Notes: generated by a model from the letters alone, not told the origin. A DNA stretch of 64,000 nucleotides from Massilia sp. Se16.2.3 (GCF_014171595.1 NZ_CP050451.1:1860001-1924000); one strand, 5' to 3'; positions 1 to 9,032 are shown, counted from the first letter of the stretch. Translations and numbers: made by a program.

Positions 1-87
1 TTTTCCCCAGGCCAGACCAGGCATTGTGCGGCCAGCGGCCCCTCCACAGACCTGCTTGCCCGGCCATCGGCTCGACTCCCCACAAAC

Positions 88-1059
88 ATGTACACTCCCG
101 CCATTATCTCATTTCAAAGCTTCAAGACCATGGCTTCTCCCCAGTCTCCCTCCAAAATGAGTGCGCCGATTGACGCGTCGCGCGTGCGTGCGCTGTTCGC
201 GGAACCTGGGCGCGTGGCGCCAGGCGACTTCCTGCGCCGCGAGATTGCCGAACGCATGCACGAGCGCCTGAGCCTGGTGAAAATCGTGCCCCAGCGCGTG
301 CTCGATGCCGGTTGCGGCGCCGGGCCCGACCTGGAACTCCTGCAAAAGCGTTACCCGGCTGCCCATATCGTCGGCCTGGATGCGTCGCCCGCCATGCTGG
401 CGGCGGCGCGGGCGGCCGCACCGCAGGCAGGCTCGGGCATGCGTTCGCTGAACCAGATGCTCAGCCGCTTGATGCCCGCCAAGGCCGGCGTCGACCTGGT
501 TTGCGGCGACTTCGGTGCCCTGCCATTCGGGCCGAACTCGCTCGACCTGGTCTGGTCGAACCTGGCACTGCACTGGCATCCGCAACCCGACCGCGTCTTC
601 TCCGAGTGGCGCCGCACCCTGCGCGTGGACGGCTTGCTGATGTTCTCCAATTTCGGACCCGATACCTTCAAGGAGCTGCGCGCCGCCTTTGCTGAAATGG
701 ACGAAACCCCTCACACGCTGCCTTTTGTCGACATGCACGATTTCGGCGACCAGCTGATCGAAGCGGGCTTCTCGACGCCGGTCATGGACGCCGAGCGCAT
801 CACCGTCACCTACGGCACGGTGGACGCGCTGCTGGCCGACGTGCGCGCGGTCGGCGGCAATCCGCTGGCGACGCGCCGGCGCGGGCTGGTCGGCCGCGCC
901 GCATGGGGCCGCATGCGCGACGCGCTCGAGGCCGGGCGCGGCGCCGACGGCAAGATTGACCTGAGCTTCGAAGTCATCTACGGCCACGCCTTCCGGCCGG
1001 TGCCGAAGAGCACGGCGTCGGGCGAATCGATCGTGCGCTTCCAGCCACGTAAGCCGTAG
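88..1059 (+). CDS. bioC: BioC-like SAM-dependent methyltransferase
   Basis: Class I SAM-dependent methyltransferase most like malonyl-ACP O-methyltransferase, which masks malonyl-ACP so that fatty acid synthesis can build the pimeloyl moiety of biotin. The SAM-binding motif I is VLDAGCGAG at about residues 71-79, followed by the acidic end of strand beta-2 (GLDAS) and a post-I region (DLVCGDFGALPF). The segment SNLALHWHPQPDRVFSEW is typical of BioC. The protein is 323 residues from the first ATG, but ATGs at 130 and 157 are in frame. The second (MASPQ) or third (MSAPID) would better fit the usual BioC N-terminus. It stands alone on its strand before the cox locus. Assignment to BioC rather than another small methyltransferase rests on sequence resemblance only. 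Confidence 0.75.
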   Translation: MYTPAIISFQSFKTMASPQSPSKMSAPIDASRVRALFAEPGRVAPGDFLRREIAERMHERLSLVKIVPQRVLDAGCGAGPDLELLQKRYPAAHIVGLDASPAMLAAARAAAPQAGSGMRSLNQMLSRLMPAKAGVDLVCGDFGALPFGPNSLDLVWSNLALHWHPQPDRVFSEWRRTLRVDGLLMFSNFGPDTFKELRAAFAEMDETPHTLPFVDMHDFGDQLIEAGFSTPVMDAERITVTYGTVDALLADVRAVGGNPLATRRRGLVGRAAWGRMRDALEAGRGADGKIDLSFEVIYGHAFRPVPKSTASGESIVRFQPRKP

Positions 1060-1169
1060 ACCGGCTGGCCCCCGCCCGGTGCCGATCGTCGCCGTGTGGG
1101 AACGAGCGCGTGCCGTGGGCATCCTGTTCCCGCACGCACCACAACAGTTGCCCAGAACAAGGATTTTCC

Positions 1170-1199
1170 TTGAATAAAAATTAGCCATTTGAGTATAAT
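1170..1199 (+). promoter_or_regulatory. Sigma-70-like promoter of the cox operon
   Basis: TTGAAT at 1170-1175 and TATAAT at 1194-1199 are separated by 18 bases, a near-consensus sigma-70 promoter in an otherwise GC-rich region. It would give a leader of about 265 bases before coxB at 1471. I see no gene in the 1060-1470 interval; the open frame that extends coxB upstream to 1309 lacks protein-like character. Confidence 0.6.
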
Positions 1200-1470
1200 C
1201 AATGACTATTTTTTCGCCCTATGAGCCAGAAACGCTGAAAAAGCGGGCAAAACAGGGCGGCATTTAGAAAATTGAAAAGCAGCATCAGCAAGTTTCGCGC
1301 CCGCCAGTGTGTTTGCAGTTGCTGGTGGACGTTGCAAGGTTTCGTACTATGCACGTCCACGCCGCGCCGCCGGGACTTGGAACTTGCACTTGGTTTCGGA
1401 GCGGCGGCGGTTCGTTCATGGAATTGCTGACCGTTTAAAAATATTCTTATTTTGGGTGGTTGGGGACAAC

Positions 1471-2658
1471 ATGACATATGCAAAGCGACTTCACGCCATG
1501 GTGCTCGGTCTCGCGGTAGCGACCAGCATCCCGGCGCTGGCAGCCCCGGAGATCACGGGACGGCCGGTAGAACACCAGTTGAACATGCAGCCTCAGGTGA
1601 CTGCGGTCGGCGCAGACATCTATAACCTGCATAACTGGATGATGCTGGTTTGCCTGGTCATCTTCATCGGCGTCTTCGGCGTCATGTTCTATTCGGTGTT
1701 CAAGCACCGCAAATCCCTCGGCCACAAACCGGCCACCTTCCACGAATCGACCGCCGTCGAAATCGCCTGGACCGTCGTTCCTTTCCTGATCGTCATCGGC
1801 ATGGCCCTGCCTGCCACCAAGACCGTCATCGCACTGAAGGACACCTCCAACGCCGATTTGACCATCAAGGCCACCGGCATGCAGTGGAAATGGGGCTACG
1901 ACTACCTCAAGGGCGAAGGAGAAGGCATCAGCTTCCTGTCGAACCTGGCCACCCCGCGTACCCAGATCGGCGCGCCCGGCACCCCCGCCACCGAAGCGCG
2001 CGGCGAAAACTACCTGATCGAAGTCGACAACGAAGTGGTCGTCCCGGTCGGCAAGAAGGTGCGCATGGTGCTCACCGCCAACGACGTCATCCACGCCTGG
2101 ACCATTCCCGCCTTCGGCATGAAGCAGGATGCGATTCCCGGTTTCGTGCGCGATGGCTGGTTCAAGGCCGACAAGATCGGCGTCTACCGCGGCAACTGCG
2201 TCGAGCTGTGCGGCAAGGACCACGCCTTCATGCCGATCGTCGTGCGTGTCGTATCAAGCGAGGACTATACTGCCTGGGTCAACACCAAGAAGAAGGAAAT
2301 GGCTGCGCTGGCGGACGATCCGAACAAGGTCTGGACCATCGACGAACTGAAAACCAGGGGCGAGCAGGTGTACGCCGCCAATTGCGTGGCCTGCCACCAG
2401 GCCAACGGCAAGGGCGTGCCGAATGCCTTCGCGCCGCTGGACGGTTCGGAAGTCGTGAACGGCGAGAAGGGCCACCAGATCGCCGTGCTGCTCAATGGCC
2501 AGGACACCCCGCGCTACGGCACGGCCATGCCGGCCTGGAAGCAACTGTCGGACACCGAGATCGCCGCCGTGATCACCTATACCCGCAACACCTGGTCGAA
2601 CAAGGCCGCGGAAAACATCGTTCAACCGGCCGAGATCATGGCTGCGCGTAGCAAGTAA
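1471..2658 (+). CDS. coxB: Cytochrome c oxidase subunit II with fused cytochrome c domain
   Basis: Subunit II of an aa3-type terminal oxidase. It takes electrons from cytochrome c through the CuA centre. The 395-residue protein has a signal peptide ending near ALA-AP, two membrane helices, and a periplasmic cupredoxin domain whose CuA ligands are visible: H208 and the C243-x-E-x-C247-x3-H251-x2-M254 motif. A C-terminal cytochrome c domain follows, with heme site CVACH at 305-309 and a later AMPAW supplying the axial methionine. This fused form is common in betaproteobacteria. I chose the ATG at 1471 (MTYAKRL) because it begins the signal peptide; an in-frame upstream extension to 1309 looks non-coding. 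It is the first gene of the cox operon. Confidence 0.95.
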   Translation: MTYAKRLHAMVLGLAVATSIPALAAPEITGRPVEHQLNMQPQVTAVGADIYNLHNWMMLVCLVIFIGVFGVMFYSVFKHRKSLGHKPATFHESTAVEIAWTVVPFLIVIGMALPATKTVIALKDTSNADLTIKATGMQWKWGYDYLKGEGEGISFLSNLATPRTQIGAPGTPATEARGENYLIEVDNEVVVPVGKKVRMVLTANDVIHAWTIPAFGMKQDAIPGFVRDGWFKADKIGVYRGNCVELCGKDHAFMPIVVRVVSSEDYTAWVNTKKKEMAALADDPNKVWTIDELKTRGEQVYAANCVACHQANGKGVPNAFAPLDGSEVVNGEKGHQIAVLLNGQDTPRYGTAMPAWKQLSDTEIAAVITYTRNTWSNKAAENIVQPAEIMAARSK

Positions 2659-2678
2659 CAAGTACCCGGGATACTGAC

Positions 2679-4298
2679 ATGACTACCAGCATTATCGACC
2701 ACCCACACGACGACCATCACGGCCATGATCACGCGCATGACCACGATCACGACCACCACATGCCGACCGGCGCCCGCCGCTGGCTGTTCGCCACCAACCA
2801 CAAGGACATCGGTACCCTGTACCTGTGGTTCTCGTTCATCATGCTGCTCTCGGGCGGTGTGCTGGCGCTGATGATCCGCAGCGAGCTGTTCCAGCCTGGC
2901 CTGCAGTTCTTCCGTCCCGAGTTCTTCAACCAGCTCACCACCATGCACGGCCTGGTGATGGTGTTCGGCGCGATCATGCCGGCTTTTGTGGGCTTCGCCA
3001 ACTGGATGATCCCGCTGCAGGTGGGCGCGTCCGACATGGCCTTCGCGCGCATGAACAACTTCTCGTTCTGGCTGCTGCCGCCGGCGGCGCTGCTGCTGGC
3101 CGGGTCCTTCTTCTCGCCGGGCGGCGCCACCGCCGCCGGCTGGACCCTGTACGCGCCGCTGTCGACCCAGATGGGCCCGGGCATGGACATGGCGATCTTC
3201 GCGATGCACATCATGGGCGCCTCGTCGATCATGGGCTCGATTAACATCATCGTCACCATCCTGAACATGCGCGCACCCGGCATGACCCTGATGAAGATGC
3301 CGATGTTCTGCTGGACCTGGCTGATCACCGCCTTCCTGCTGATCGCCGTGATGCCGGTCCTGGCTGGTGCGATCACCATGACCCTGACCGACCGCCACTT
3401 CGGCACCTCGTTCTTCAATGCCGCCGGCGGCGGCGACCCGGTCATGTACCAGCACATCTTCTGGTTCTTCGGCCACCCCGAGGTCTACATCATGATCCTG
3501 CCGGCCTTCGGCATCGTCTCGCAGATCATCCCGGCCTTTGCCCGCAAGCCGCTGTTCGGCTACGCCTCGATGGTCTATGCGACCGCCTCGATTGCCGTGC
3601 TGTCGTTCATCGTCTGGGCCCACCACATGTTCACCACCGGCATGCCGGTCACCTCGCAGCTGTTCTTCATGTATGCGACCATGCTGATCGCGGTGCCGAC
3701 CGGCGTGAAGGTGTTCAACTGGGTTGCCACGATGTGGAAGGGCTCGATGACCTTCGAGACCCCGATGCTGTTCGCGGTCGGCTTCATCTTCGTGTTCACG
3801 ATGGGCGGCTTCACCGGCCTGATCCTGGCCGTGACCCCGATCGACATCATCGTCCACGACACCTATTACGTGGTGGCGCACTTCCACTACGTGCTGGTGG
3901 CGGGCTCGCTGTTCGCGCTGTTCGCGGGCTTCTACTACTGGGGTCCGAAGTGGACCGGCCACATGTACCCTGAACTGCGCGGCAAGATCCACTTCTGGGC
4001 TTCGCTGATCACGTTCAACGTCACCTTCTTCCCGATGCACTTCCTCGGGCTGTCGGGCATGCCGCGCCGTTACGCCGACTACTCGACCCAGTTCACCGAC
4101 TTCAACATGATCGCCACGATCGGCGCCTTCGGTTTCGGCCTGTCGCAGGTGTACTTCCTGTTCTTCGTCGTGCTGCCGACCATCCGCGGCGGCGAGAAGG
4201 CTTCGGCCAAGCCGTGGGAAGGCGCGGAAGGCCTGGAGTGGACCGTGCCGAGCCCGGCGCCGTTCCACACCTTCGAGAACCCGCCGCTGGTGAAGTAA
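2679..4298 (+). CDS. coxA: Cytochrome c oxidase subunit I
   Basis: Catalytic subunit of the aa3-type oxidase. It carries heme a, heme a3 and CuB in twelve membrane helices and reduces oxygen while pumping protons. Family hallmarks visible in the 539-residue product include [11 protein letters not shown] near the heme a histidine, [10 protein letters not shown] (CuB histidine and cross-linked tyrosine), WAHHMFTTG and VAHFHYVL (heme ligands). The first 30 residues are unusual: about eleven histidines and eleven aspartates alternate in HDH-type repeats before the conserved core starts at [16 protein letters not shown]. The stop codon overlaps the ATG of the next small gene (TAATG at 4296-4300). 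Confidence 0.97.
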   Translation: MTTSIIDHPHDDHHGHDHAHDHDHDHHMPTGARRWLFATNHKDIGTLYLWFSFIMLLSGGVLALMIRSELFQPGLQFFRPEFFNQLTTMHGLVMVFGAIMPAFVGFANWMIPLQVGASDMAFARMNNFSFWLLPPAALLLAGSFFSPGGATAAGWTLYAPLSTQMGPGMDMAIFAMHIMGASSIMGSINIIVTILNMRAPGMTLMKMPMFCWTWLITAFLLIAVMPVLAGAITMTLTDRHFGTSFFNAAGGGDPVMYQHIFWFFGHPEVYIMILPAFGIVSQIIPAFARKPLFGYASMVYATASIAVLSFIVWAHHMFTTGMPVTSQLFFMYATMLIAVPTGVKVFNWVATMWKGSMTFETPMLFAVGFIFVFTMGGFTGLILAVTPIDIIVHDTYYVVAHFHYVLVAGSLFALFAGFYYWGPKWTGHMYPELRGKIHFWASLITFNVTFFPMHFLGLSGMPRRYADYSTQFTDFNMIATIGAFGFGLSQVYFLFFVVLPTIRGGEKASAKPWEGAEGLEWTVPSPAPFHTFENPPLVK

Positions 4299-4414
4299 TG
4301 AACGATTCGCGCAAGTCCGTGCAACGCAAGAGCAATCGGCGCACGGCGCTGGTGCTGGCCGCGATCGCCGCCTTCTTCTTCGCGGCGGTGATCGTCCAGC
4401 GCCTGATCGCATGA
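4298..4414 (+). CDS. Cytochrome oxidase small assembly protein
   Basis: A 38-residue protein with a basic N-terminus (NDSRKSVQRKSNRRT) and one membrane helix (ALVLAAIAAFFFAAVIVQ). Its ATG overlaps the coxA stop, so translation is probably coupled. Proteins of this size and pattern sit between coxA and ctaG in many betaproteobacteria and are annotated as cytochrome oxidase small assembly protein; their mechanism is not known to me. The TGA stop overlaps an ATG (ATGA at 4411-4414), the first copy of a duplicated start region described at 4411-4438. Confidence 0.7.
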   Translation: MNDSRKSVQRKSNRRTALVLAAIAAFFFAAVIVQRLIA

Positions 4415-4438
4415 GCCACGCAGCATGAGCCACGCACC
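4411..4438 (+). repeat. 14-bp tandem duplication at the ctaG start
   Basis: Two 14-bp units, ATGAGCCACGCAGC and ATGAGCCACGCACC, precede the real ctaG start, whose first bases (ATGAGTTACACC) resemble a third unit. Because 14 is not a multiple of three, the three ATGs at 4411, 4425 and 4439 lie in three different frames. Only the last opens ctaG. Confidence 0.8.
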
Positions 4439-4993
4439 ATGAGTTACACCCCGAGCCAGCGCCTGCGCCTGAACCGCTCCACCCTGGTCAAGCTGGTGGT
4501 GGTGGCGCTGGGGATGTTTGGCTTCGGCTATGCGCTGGTGCCGGTCTACCGCCAGATCTGCGAGGAGCTCGGCATCAACGTGCTGACCCAGCAGGACGGC
4601 ACCGTGGAGCGCCCGGCGAACACGCAAGTCGACAAGACGCGCACGATCACGGTGGAGCTCGACGGCAACGCCCAGGGGCCGTGGCGCTTCCGCCCGACCC
4701 AGCGCAGCATCCAGGTGCATCCGGGCGAACTGGCGACCGTGGTCTACGAAGTCGTGAACACCCAGGCGCGCAGCGTGAAAGCCCAGGCGATTCCGAGCTA
4801 CGCGCCGCAGTCGGCGACGCCGCACTTCAAGAAGGTCGAGTGCTTCTGCTTCCGCGAGCAGCTCATGAAGCCGAACGAGGCGCGCCAGATGCCGGTGGTA
4901 TTCTTCATCGATCCGAAGCTGCCCAGGGAGGTGAAGAACATCACCCTGTCGTACACCTTCTTCGAGATCGCCGGCGCGGTGGCGGCGAACTGA
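4439..4993 (+). CDS. ctaG: Cytochrome c oxidase copper-assembly protein CtaG/Cox11
   Basis: Copper chaperone that inserts CuB into subunit I. The 184-residue protein has one N-terminal membrane anchor (TLVKLVVVALGMFGFGYALVP) and a periplasmic immunoglobulin-like domain. The hallmark copper-binding CFCF motif is present in KVECFCFREQLMKP, and the first cysteine of the family is seen in YRQICEELGIN. The start at 4439 is the only one of three nearby ATGs that is in frame. The stop overlaps the ATG of the DUF2970 gene (TGATG at 4991-4995). Confidence 0.93.
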   Translation: MSYTPSQRLRLNRSTLVKLVVVALGMFGFGYALVPVYRQICEELGINVLTQQDGTVERPANTQVDKTRTITVELDGNAQGPWRFRPTQRSIQVHPGELATVVYEVVNTQARSVKAQAIPSYAPQSATPHFKKVECFCFREQLMKPNEARQMPVVFFIDPKLPREVKNITLSYTFFEIAGAVAAN

Positions 4994-5235
4994 TGGAAGG
5001 GCAGGAGCCGGGGCAGGGCGGCCGGAAGGGCGATGCGCCGGGAAAGAGGCAGGCCTCGTTCGCGGCCTCGATGAAAGCCGTGTTCTGGTCCTTCTTCGGG
5101 GTGCGCAAGCGCCGCGACTACGAGCACGACGCGGCCAACCTGAACCCGCTGCACGTGATCGTCGCGGCGCTGCTCGGGGTGGCGATCTTCATCGGCGTGC
5201 TGCTGATGCTGGTGCGCTTCGCGGTATCGCAGTAA
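4993..5235 (+). CDS. DUF2970 family protein
   Basis: An 80-residue protein with a charged, glycine-rich N-terminus, the segment SFAASMKAVFWSFFGVRKRRDYEHD and one C-terminal membrane helix (HVIVAALLGVAIFIGVLLML). The FWSFFGVRK region is what identifies DUF2970, a family found in betaproteobacterial cox operons between ctaG and coxC. No function is established to my knowledge; the position suggests a role in oxidase assembly. Its ATG overlaps the ctaG stop. Confidence 0.75.
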   Translation: MEGQEPGQGGRKGDAPGKRQASFAASMKAVFWSFFGVRKRRDYEHDAANLNPLHVIVAALLGVAIFIGVLLMLVRFAVSQ

Positions 5236-5271
5236 CAGCGCAGTAACAGCGCAGTAACAGCGCAGTAACAG
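5228..5271 (+). repeat. Four tandem 11-bp repeats at the end of the DUF2970 gene
   Basis: The unit CGCAGTAACAG occurs four times without mismatch. The first copy contains the stop codon TAA of the DUF2970 gene. The period of 11 rotates the frame, so TAA is presented in every frame downstream. Confidence 0.85.
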
Positions 5272-5341
5272 AGTCAGATTCAAGGGTTTTTTGCAGCAGC
5301 CACAAATTCAACGCATTAGAAGATTGATCTAGGAGATGAAG

Positions 5342-6199
5342 ATGAGTGTGTCAAAAACCGCGCCGCACTATTTCGTGCCCGGCCCTTCCATGTGGCCGAT
5401 GGCCGGCGGCATCTCGATGCTGGTCACCATGGTCGGCGCTTCCGGCTGGGTCAACAGTGCCGCGTGGGGCCCGGCGGTCTGCCTCGCCGGCATCGCTGCC
5501 ATGCTGGTGGTGCTGTATTACTGGTTCGGCGACGCCATCGGCGAGTCGGAATCGGGCCAGTACAGCCACCGCATCGATTCGTCCTACCGCTGGTCGATGA
5601 GCTGGTTCATCTTCTCGGAAGTGATGTTCTTCGCCGCCTTCTTCGGCGCGCTGTTCTATGCCCGCTCGATCACCATGCCCTGGCTGGCCGACCTCGACCA
5701 CAAGGTCCTGTGGCCCGACTTCGCCGCCAACTGGGGCAATACCGGTCCTGCCGGCGTGGTCGAGAGCTTCAATACCATGGGCCCGTTCCCGATCCCGACC
5801 ATCAACACCCTGTTGCTGCTGACCTCGGGCGTGACCCTGACCATCGCCCACCACGCGCTGCGCGCCGGCCACCGCCGCAATACCGCCGTGTTCCTGTTCG
5901 CCACCATCCTGCTCGGCGCCATCTTCATGGGCTTCCAGGCCTACGAATACATGCACGCCTATTCGGAACTGAACCTGAAGCTGACCTCGGGCATCTACGG
6001 CTCGACCTTCTTCATGCTGACCGGCTTCCACGGCTTCCACGTGACCCTGGGCGCGATCATGCTGTCGGTGATCCTGTACCGCGTACTGCGCGGGCATTTC
6101 ACGGCCGATAACCACTTCGGCTTCGAAGGCGCCGCCTGGTACTGGCACTTCGTCGACGTGGTGTGGCTTGGGCTGTACGTGGTGGTGTACTGGTTGTAA
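5342..6199 (+). CDS. coxC: Cytochrome c oxidase subunit III
   Basis: Membrane subunit III of the aa3 oxidase, which stabilises the catalytic core during turnover. Seven membrane segments are apparent in 285 residues, with family motifs HYFVPGPSMWP at the N-terminus, WFIFSEVMFFAAFFGALFY, FHGFHVTLGAIML and WYWHFVDVVWLGLYVVVYW at the C-terminus. Two in-frame ATGs exist at 5336 and 5342. The AGGAG at 5331-5335 abuts the first and lies six bases before the second, so I take 5342 (MSVSKTAPHYF). Confidence 0.95.
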   Translation: MSVSKTAPHYFVPGPSMWPMAGGISMLVTMVGASGWVNSAAWGPAVCLAGIAAMLVVLYYWFGDAIGESESGQYSHRIDSSYRWSMSWFIFSEVMFFAAFFGALFYARSITMPWLADLDHKVLWPDFAANWGNTGPAGVVESFNTMGPFPIPTINTLLLLTSGVTLTIAHHALRAGHRRNTAVFLFATILLGAIFMGFQAYEYMHAYSELNLKLTSGIYGSTFFMLTGFHGFHVTLGAIMLSVILYRVLRGHFTADNHFGFEGAAWYWHFVDVVWLGLYVVVYWL

Positions 6200-6221
6200 G
6201 CTGCCGCAAGCTCGCTTGGCG

Positions 6222-6247
6222 AAGGGACAGCCAGCCGGCTGTCCCTT
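6222..6247. terminator. Hairpin between convergent coxC and DUF2909 genes
   Basis: Perfect 11-bp stem AAGGGACAGCC / GGCTGTCCCTT with a four-base loop, placed between two convergent genes. There is no long T run, so its strength as an intrinsic terminator is uncertain, but its symmetry would serve both strands. Confidence 0.55.
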
Positions 6248-6263
6248 GTCATATCTGCCCCGC

Positions 6264-6464
6264 TCAGCGGATGCCGGTCGGCTGGATCCAGCCCATCTTG
6301 TACGAGAAGAGCAGGATCAGGAACAGGGTGATCGACAGGCCGACGCGTATCGCCAGCGCCTGCACGGTGCGGTTGCTGCGCCCCTTGTCGCGCATCAGGA
6401 AGAACAGGGCCGAGGCCAGGCTGGCGATGATCAGGATAAAGGCGATGGCAACGAAGATTTTCAT
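6264..6464 (-). CDS. Twin transmembrane protein, DUF2909 family
   Basis: A 66-residue protein with two membrane helices: IFVAIAFILIIASLASALFFL, then IRVGLSITLFLILLFSYKMGW. A short basic loop (RDKGRSNRT) joins them. This matches the DUF2909 family, which lies convergent to coxC in related bacteria. Its function is unknown; the conserved position beside oxidase genes suggests a membrane role linked to respiration. Confidence 0.75.
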   Translation of the reverse strand: MKIFVAIAFILIIASLASALFFLMRDKGRSNRTVQALAIRVGLSITLFLILLFSYKMGWIQPTGIR

Positions 6465-6502
6465 GGACGGCCTGGCGGGATCGAGAGAAGGGTTTCATTG
6501 TA

Positions 6503-7270
6503 ATGCGTTTGGCTTTCCGTTTTAGGCTCATCCCTTTCGTGGTGACGGTGTTATTGGTGGTGCTCGGTATTGCGCTGGGCAACTGGCAAACCCGGCGTGC
6601 GGAGGAGAAGCTGGCCATTGCGGCGCGGGTTGCCGAGCGGTCCGCGGCGGCGCCGGTCGTCCTCGACGCCGCGGCGGTTCAAGCGGCGGACCGCGTGGAG
6701 TCGGGACTCCACCCTACGAACGTCAGGCAGCTCGAATATCGACGGGCGCGGGTACAAGGCGAATTCGTCGCCGCCTGGCCCGTCTTCCTGGAGAACCGCC
6801 CCTACAATGGCCGCGCCGGTTTTTACCTGGCGATGCCATTTAGAATAGCGGGTTCGGATACCCATGTGCTGGTGCTGCGCGGCTGGCTGCCGCGCGACCC
6901 TGCCGACATCGCGCGCCTGCCTTCCTTTGCCACGCCTTCCGGCACGGTGGAGATCGAAGGCGTGGTCGTCGGCAGTGCCGGCCACGTCATGCAGCTTGGT
7001 ACGCCGGGCAAGCTGGCGCCGGGGGCACGCGTGCAGAACCTGGCCGTCGACGAGGTGGCGCGTGCCAGCGGCCTGGCGCTGCTGCCCTTCTTCGTGCAGC
7101 AGACCGGACCTGACCAGCCGGGCGAGACGCTGGTGCGCGACTGGCCGCTGCCCGCCAGCGGCGTCGACAAGCACCGCGGCTATGCCTTCCAGTGGTACGC
7201 GCTGGCGGCCATGGCAGCCTTATTTTTTGTGATCACGGGATTTCGTAGTGGAAGAACACATGTCGCTTGA
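6503..7270 (+). CDS. SURF1 family cytochrome oxidase assembly protein
   Basis: Membrane assembly factor for heme a insertion into subunit I. The 255-residue protein has the usual SURF1 plan of two terminal membrane helices around a periplasmic domain. The first is LIPFVVTVLLVVLGIALGNWQ with the conserved G-x-WQ ending, and the last is HRGYAFQWYALAAMAALFFV, containing the family's Y-x-x-QW motif. The central segment includes VFLENRPYNGRAGFYLAMPF and VLVLRGWLPRD. It opens the second half of the oxidase locus and overlaps the next gene. Confidence 0.9.
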   Translation: MRLAFRFRLIPFVVTVLLVVLGIALGNWQTRRAEEKLAIAARVAERSAAAPVVLDAAAVQAADRVESGLHPTNVRQLEYRRARVQGEFVAAWPVFLENRPYNGRAGFYLAMPFRIAGSDTHVLVLRGWLPRDPADIARLPSFATPSGTVEIEGVVVGSAGHVMQLGTPGKLAPGARVQNLAVDEVARASGLALLPFFVQQTGPDQPGETLVRDWPLPASGVDKHRGYAFQWYALAAMAALFFVITGFRSGRTHVA

Positions 7271-7880
7271 AAAGCAGAGCGGGGCAGGGCAGATGGGCGC
7301 CCAGGCAAAGCGAACGGGACGCTGGAAATTGTTCGCCGTGCTGCTGGTATGCGCGTCGCCCATCATCGCGTCCTACTTCGCCTATTACGTCATCAAGCCG
7401 AGCGGCCGTACCAACTACGGCACCCTGATCGACCAGCGCAGCCACCCGATGCCGAAGCTGCCCAGCACCACCCTCGACGGCCGGCCCAAGACGCTCGAGC
7501 ACTATGCCGGCAAGTGGCTGATGGTGAAGGTGGGCGGCGCCGCCTGCGACCAGGAGTGCGAGGCCCAGCTGTTCGCGATGCGCCAGCTGCGGACCATGCA
7601 GGGCAAGAACATGGAGCGGGTCGAGCGCGTCTGGCTGATCACCGACGACGCGCAGCTCGACAACACGCTGATCCGCAAATATGACGGCATGCACCTGCTG
7701 CGCGTCCCCCGCGCGGCCCTGGGCAACTGGCTGCCGGTGGAGGCGGGCGGCAAGCTGGAAGACCACATTTTCCTGGTCGACCCGCGCAGCAACCTCATGA
7801 TGCGCTTCCCGAAACACCCCGAGCCGCGGCGCGTCCACAAGGACCTGGCGAAGCTGCTGCGGGCCTCGGCGATCGGCTAG
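7260..7880 (+). CDS. SCO-like membrane-anchored thioredoxin-fold protein
   Basis: A 206-residue protein with one N-terminal membrane helix (LFAVLLVCASPIIASYFAYYV) and a periplasmic domain resembling the SCO/thioredoxin fold. It keeps the SCO copper signature: a C-x3-C pair in AACDQECEAQ and a later histidine in LEDHIFLVDP, which aligns with the VDHTAGSYVFD region of the true sco gene at 9924. Overall it is diverged from that gene. Genes in this position between SURF1 and ctaA are usually called hypothetical. A copper or thiol-redox role in oxidase assembly is my inference. ATG 7260 is preceded by GGAAG; a GTG at 7248 is the alternative start. Confidence 0.7.
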   Translation: MSLEKQSGAGQMGAQAKRTGRWKLFAVLLVCASPIIASYFAYYVIKPSGRTNYGTLIDQRSHPMPKLPSTTLDGRPKTLEHYAGKWLMVKVGGAACDQECEAQLFAMRQLRTMQGKNMERVERVWLITDDAQLDNTLIRKYDGMHLLRVPRAALGNWLPVEAGGKLEDHIFLVDPRSNLMMRFPKHPEPRRVHKDLAKLLRASAIG

Positions 7881-7883
7881 GCG

Positions 7884-9032
7884 ATGGACGCCTCTTCCCT
7901 GTATGCGATGGCGCTCACGGCGCTGGCCGTGGCGGGTGTTCCGCTGTGTATTGTCTTGCTGTCGTCGGACGCGAACAAGTACCGCAAGCTGGTCTGGGTG
8001 ATGGTATTCCTCACGTTCGACCTGATCGTCTTCGGCGCTTTTACGCGCCTGACCGACTCCGGGCTCGGCTGCCCCGACTGGCCGGGCTGCTATGGCGCCG
8101 CCAACCCCTTCATCGCCCACGAACAGATCGCGGCCGCCGAAGCGCTGATGCCGACCGGGCCGGTGACGAAAGCGAAAGCCTGGATCGAGATGATCCACCG
8201 CTACCTGGCCATGGGCATCGGCTTCCTGATCATGGTCCTGATGTGCGGATCGATCCATCAATGGATCAAGACGCACCGGCGTGCTTTTGCCCCCGGCCTG
8301 CCGGTGGCGCTGTTCCTGCTGGTCTGCGTGCAGGGCGCCTTCGGTGCCTGGACCGTGACCCTGAAGCTGCAGCCTGTCATCGTCACCATCCACCTGCTGC
8401 TGGGCATGACGCTGCTGGCCATGCTGGCCTGGCTGGGCGAGCGCGAAAACGCCTTGATGGCGCCGCCGGCACCGAGCCGGAACCTGGCCGCCTTGCATCG
8501 CCTGCGTTGGCTGACCCTGTTCGCCGCCGCCGTGCTGCTGGTGCAGATCGCCCTCGGCGGCTGGGTGAGCACCAACTACGCCACCCTGGCCTGCGACGAA
8601 TTCCCTTTCTGCGACGGCAAGCTGGTGCCGGATATGGACTTCGAGCACGGCTTCACGCTCTGGCGCGAACTGGGCAAGACCGCCGCCGGCCACTACCTGC
8701 AGTTTTCGGCCCCGGTGGCCATTCACTGGGTGCACCGCAACTTCGCGCTGGTCGTGACCGTGGTGCTGGGGCTGGCCGCCTGGCGCGCCTGGCGCGAGCC
8801 GCAACTGCGCCGCACCGCCCGCCTGATCGCGCTCGTGCTGCTGGTCCAGCTGTTCACGGGCGTCGCGACGGTGTTCTTCGCCTTCCCGCTTGCCATTGCA
8901 GTTTTGCATAACGCCGGGGCCGCGCTCCTCGTCCTCCTGGTGACCATGTTAAACTACAAGGTCAAGTACTTACTCGAAGCGTCGCGGTACGCTGGCGTGA
9001 AGAGCGCCGCGGCTGCGAACTCGTATCGATGA
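7884..9032 (+). CDS. ctaA: Heme A synthase (COX15/CtaA)
   Basis: Oxidises the C8 methyl of heme O to the formyl group of heme A. Eight membrane helices can be traced in 382 residues. Conserved segments include [20 protein letters not shown] near the N-terminus, the heme histidines in [12 protein letters not shown] and [12 protein letters not shown], and [23 protein letters not shown], whose cysteine pair is typical of proteobacterial CtaA. It starts three bases after the SCO-like gene and its stop overlaps the ctaB start (ATGA-type overlap at 9029-9032), so the two heme enzymes are translationally coupled. Confidence 0.93.
   Translation: MDASSLYAMALTALAVAGVPLCIVLLSSDANKYRKLVWVMVFLTFDLIVFGAFTRLTDSGLGCPDWPGCYGAANPFIAHEQIAAAEALMPTGPVTKAKAWIEMIHRYLAMGIGFLIMVLMCGSIHQWIKTHRRAFAPGLPVALFLLVCVQGAFGAWTVTLKLQPVIVTIHLLLGMTLLAMLAWLGERENALMAPPAPSRNLAALHRLRWLTLFAAAVLLVQIALGGWVSTNYATLACDEFPFCDGKLVPDMDFEHGFTLWRELGKTAAGHYLQFSAPVAIHWVHRNFALVVTVVLGLAAWRAWREPQLRRTARLIALVLLVQLFTGVATVFFAFPLAIAVLHNAGAALLVLLVTMLNYKVKYLLEASRYAGVKSAAAANSYR

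Noticed and set aside
109..1188. 359-codon open frame antisense to bioC
   Set aside because: Composition is rich in Arg, His and Gln, as expected for the shadow of a GC-rich gene, and there are no motifs; the plus strand carries a clear methyltransferase.
2622..4433. 603-codon open frame antisense to coxA
   Set aside because: Very long but made of Arg/His/Gln-rich sequence with no domains. It is a mirror of coxA codon bias.
7233..8909. 558-codon open frame antisense to the SCO-like gene and ctaA
   Set aside because: Same shadow composition; the plus strand encodes known membrane enzymes.
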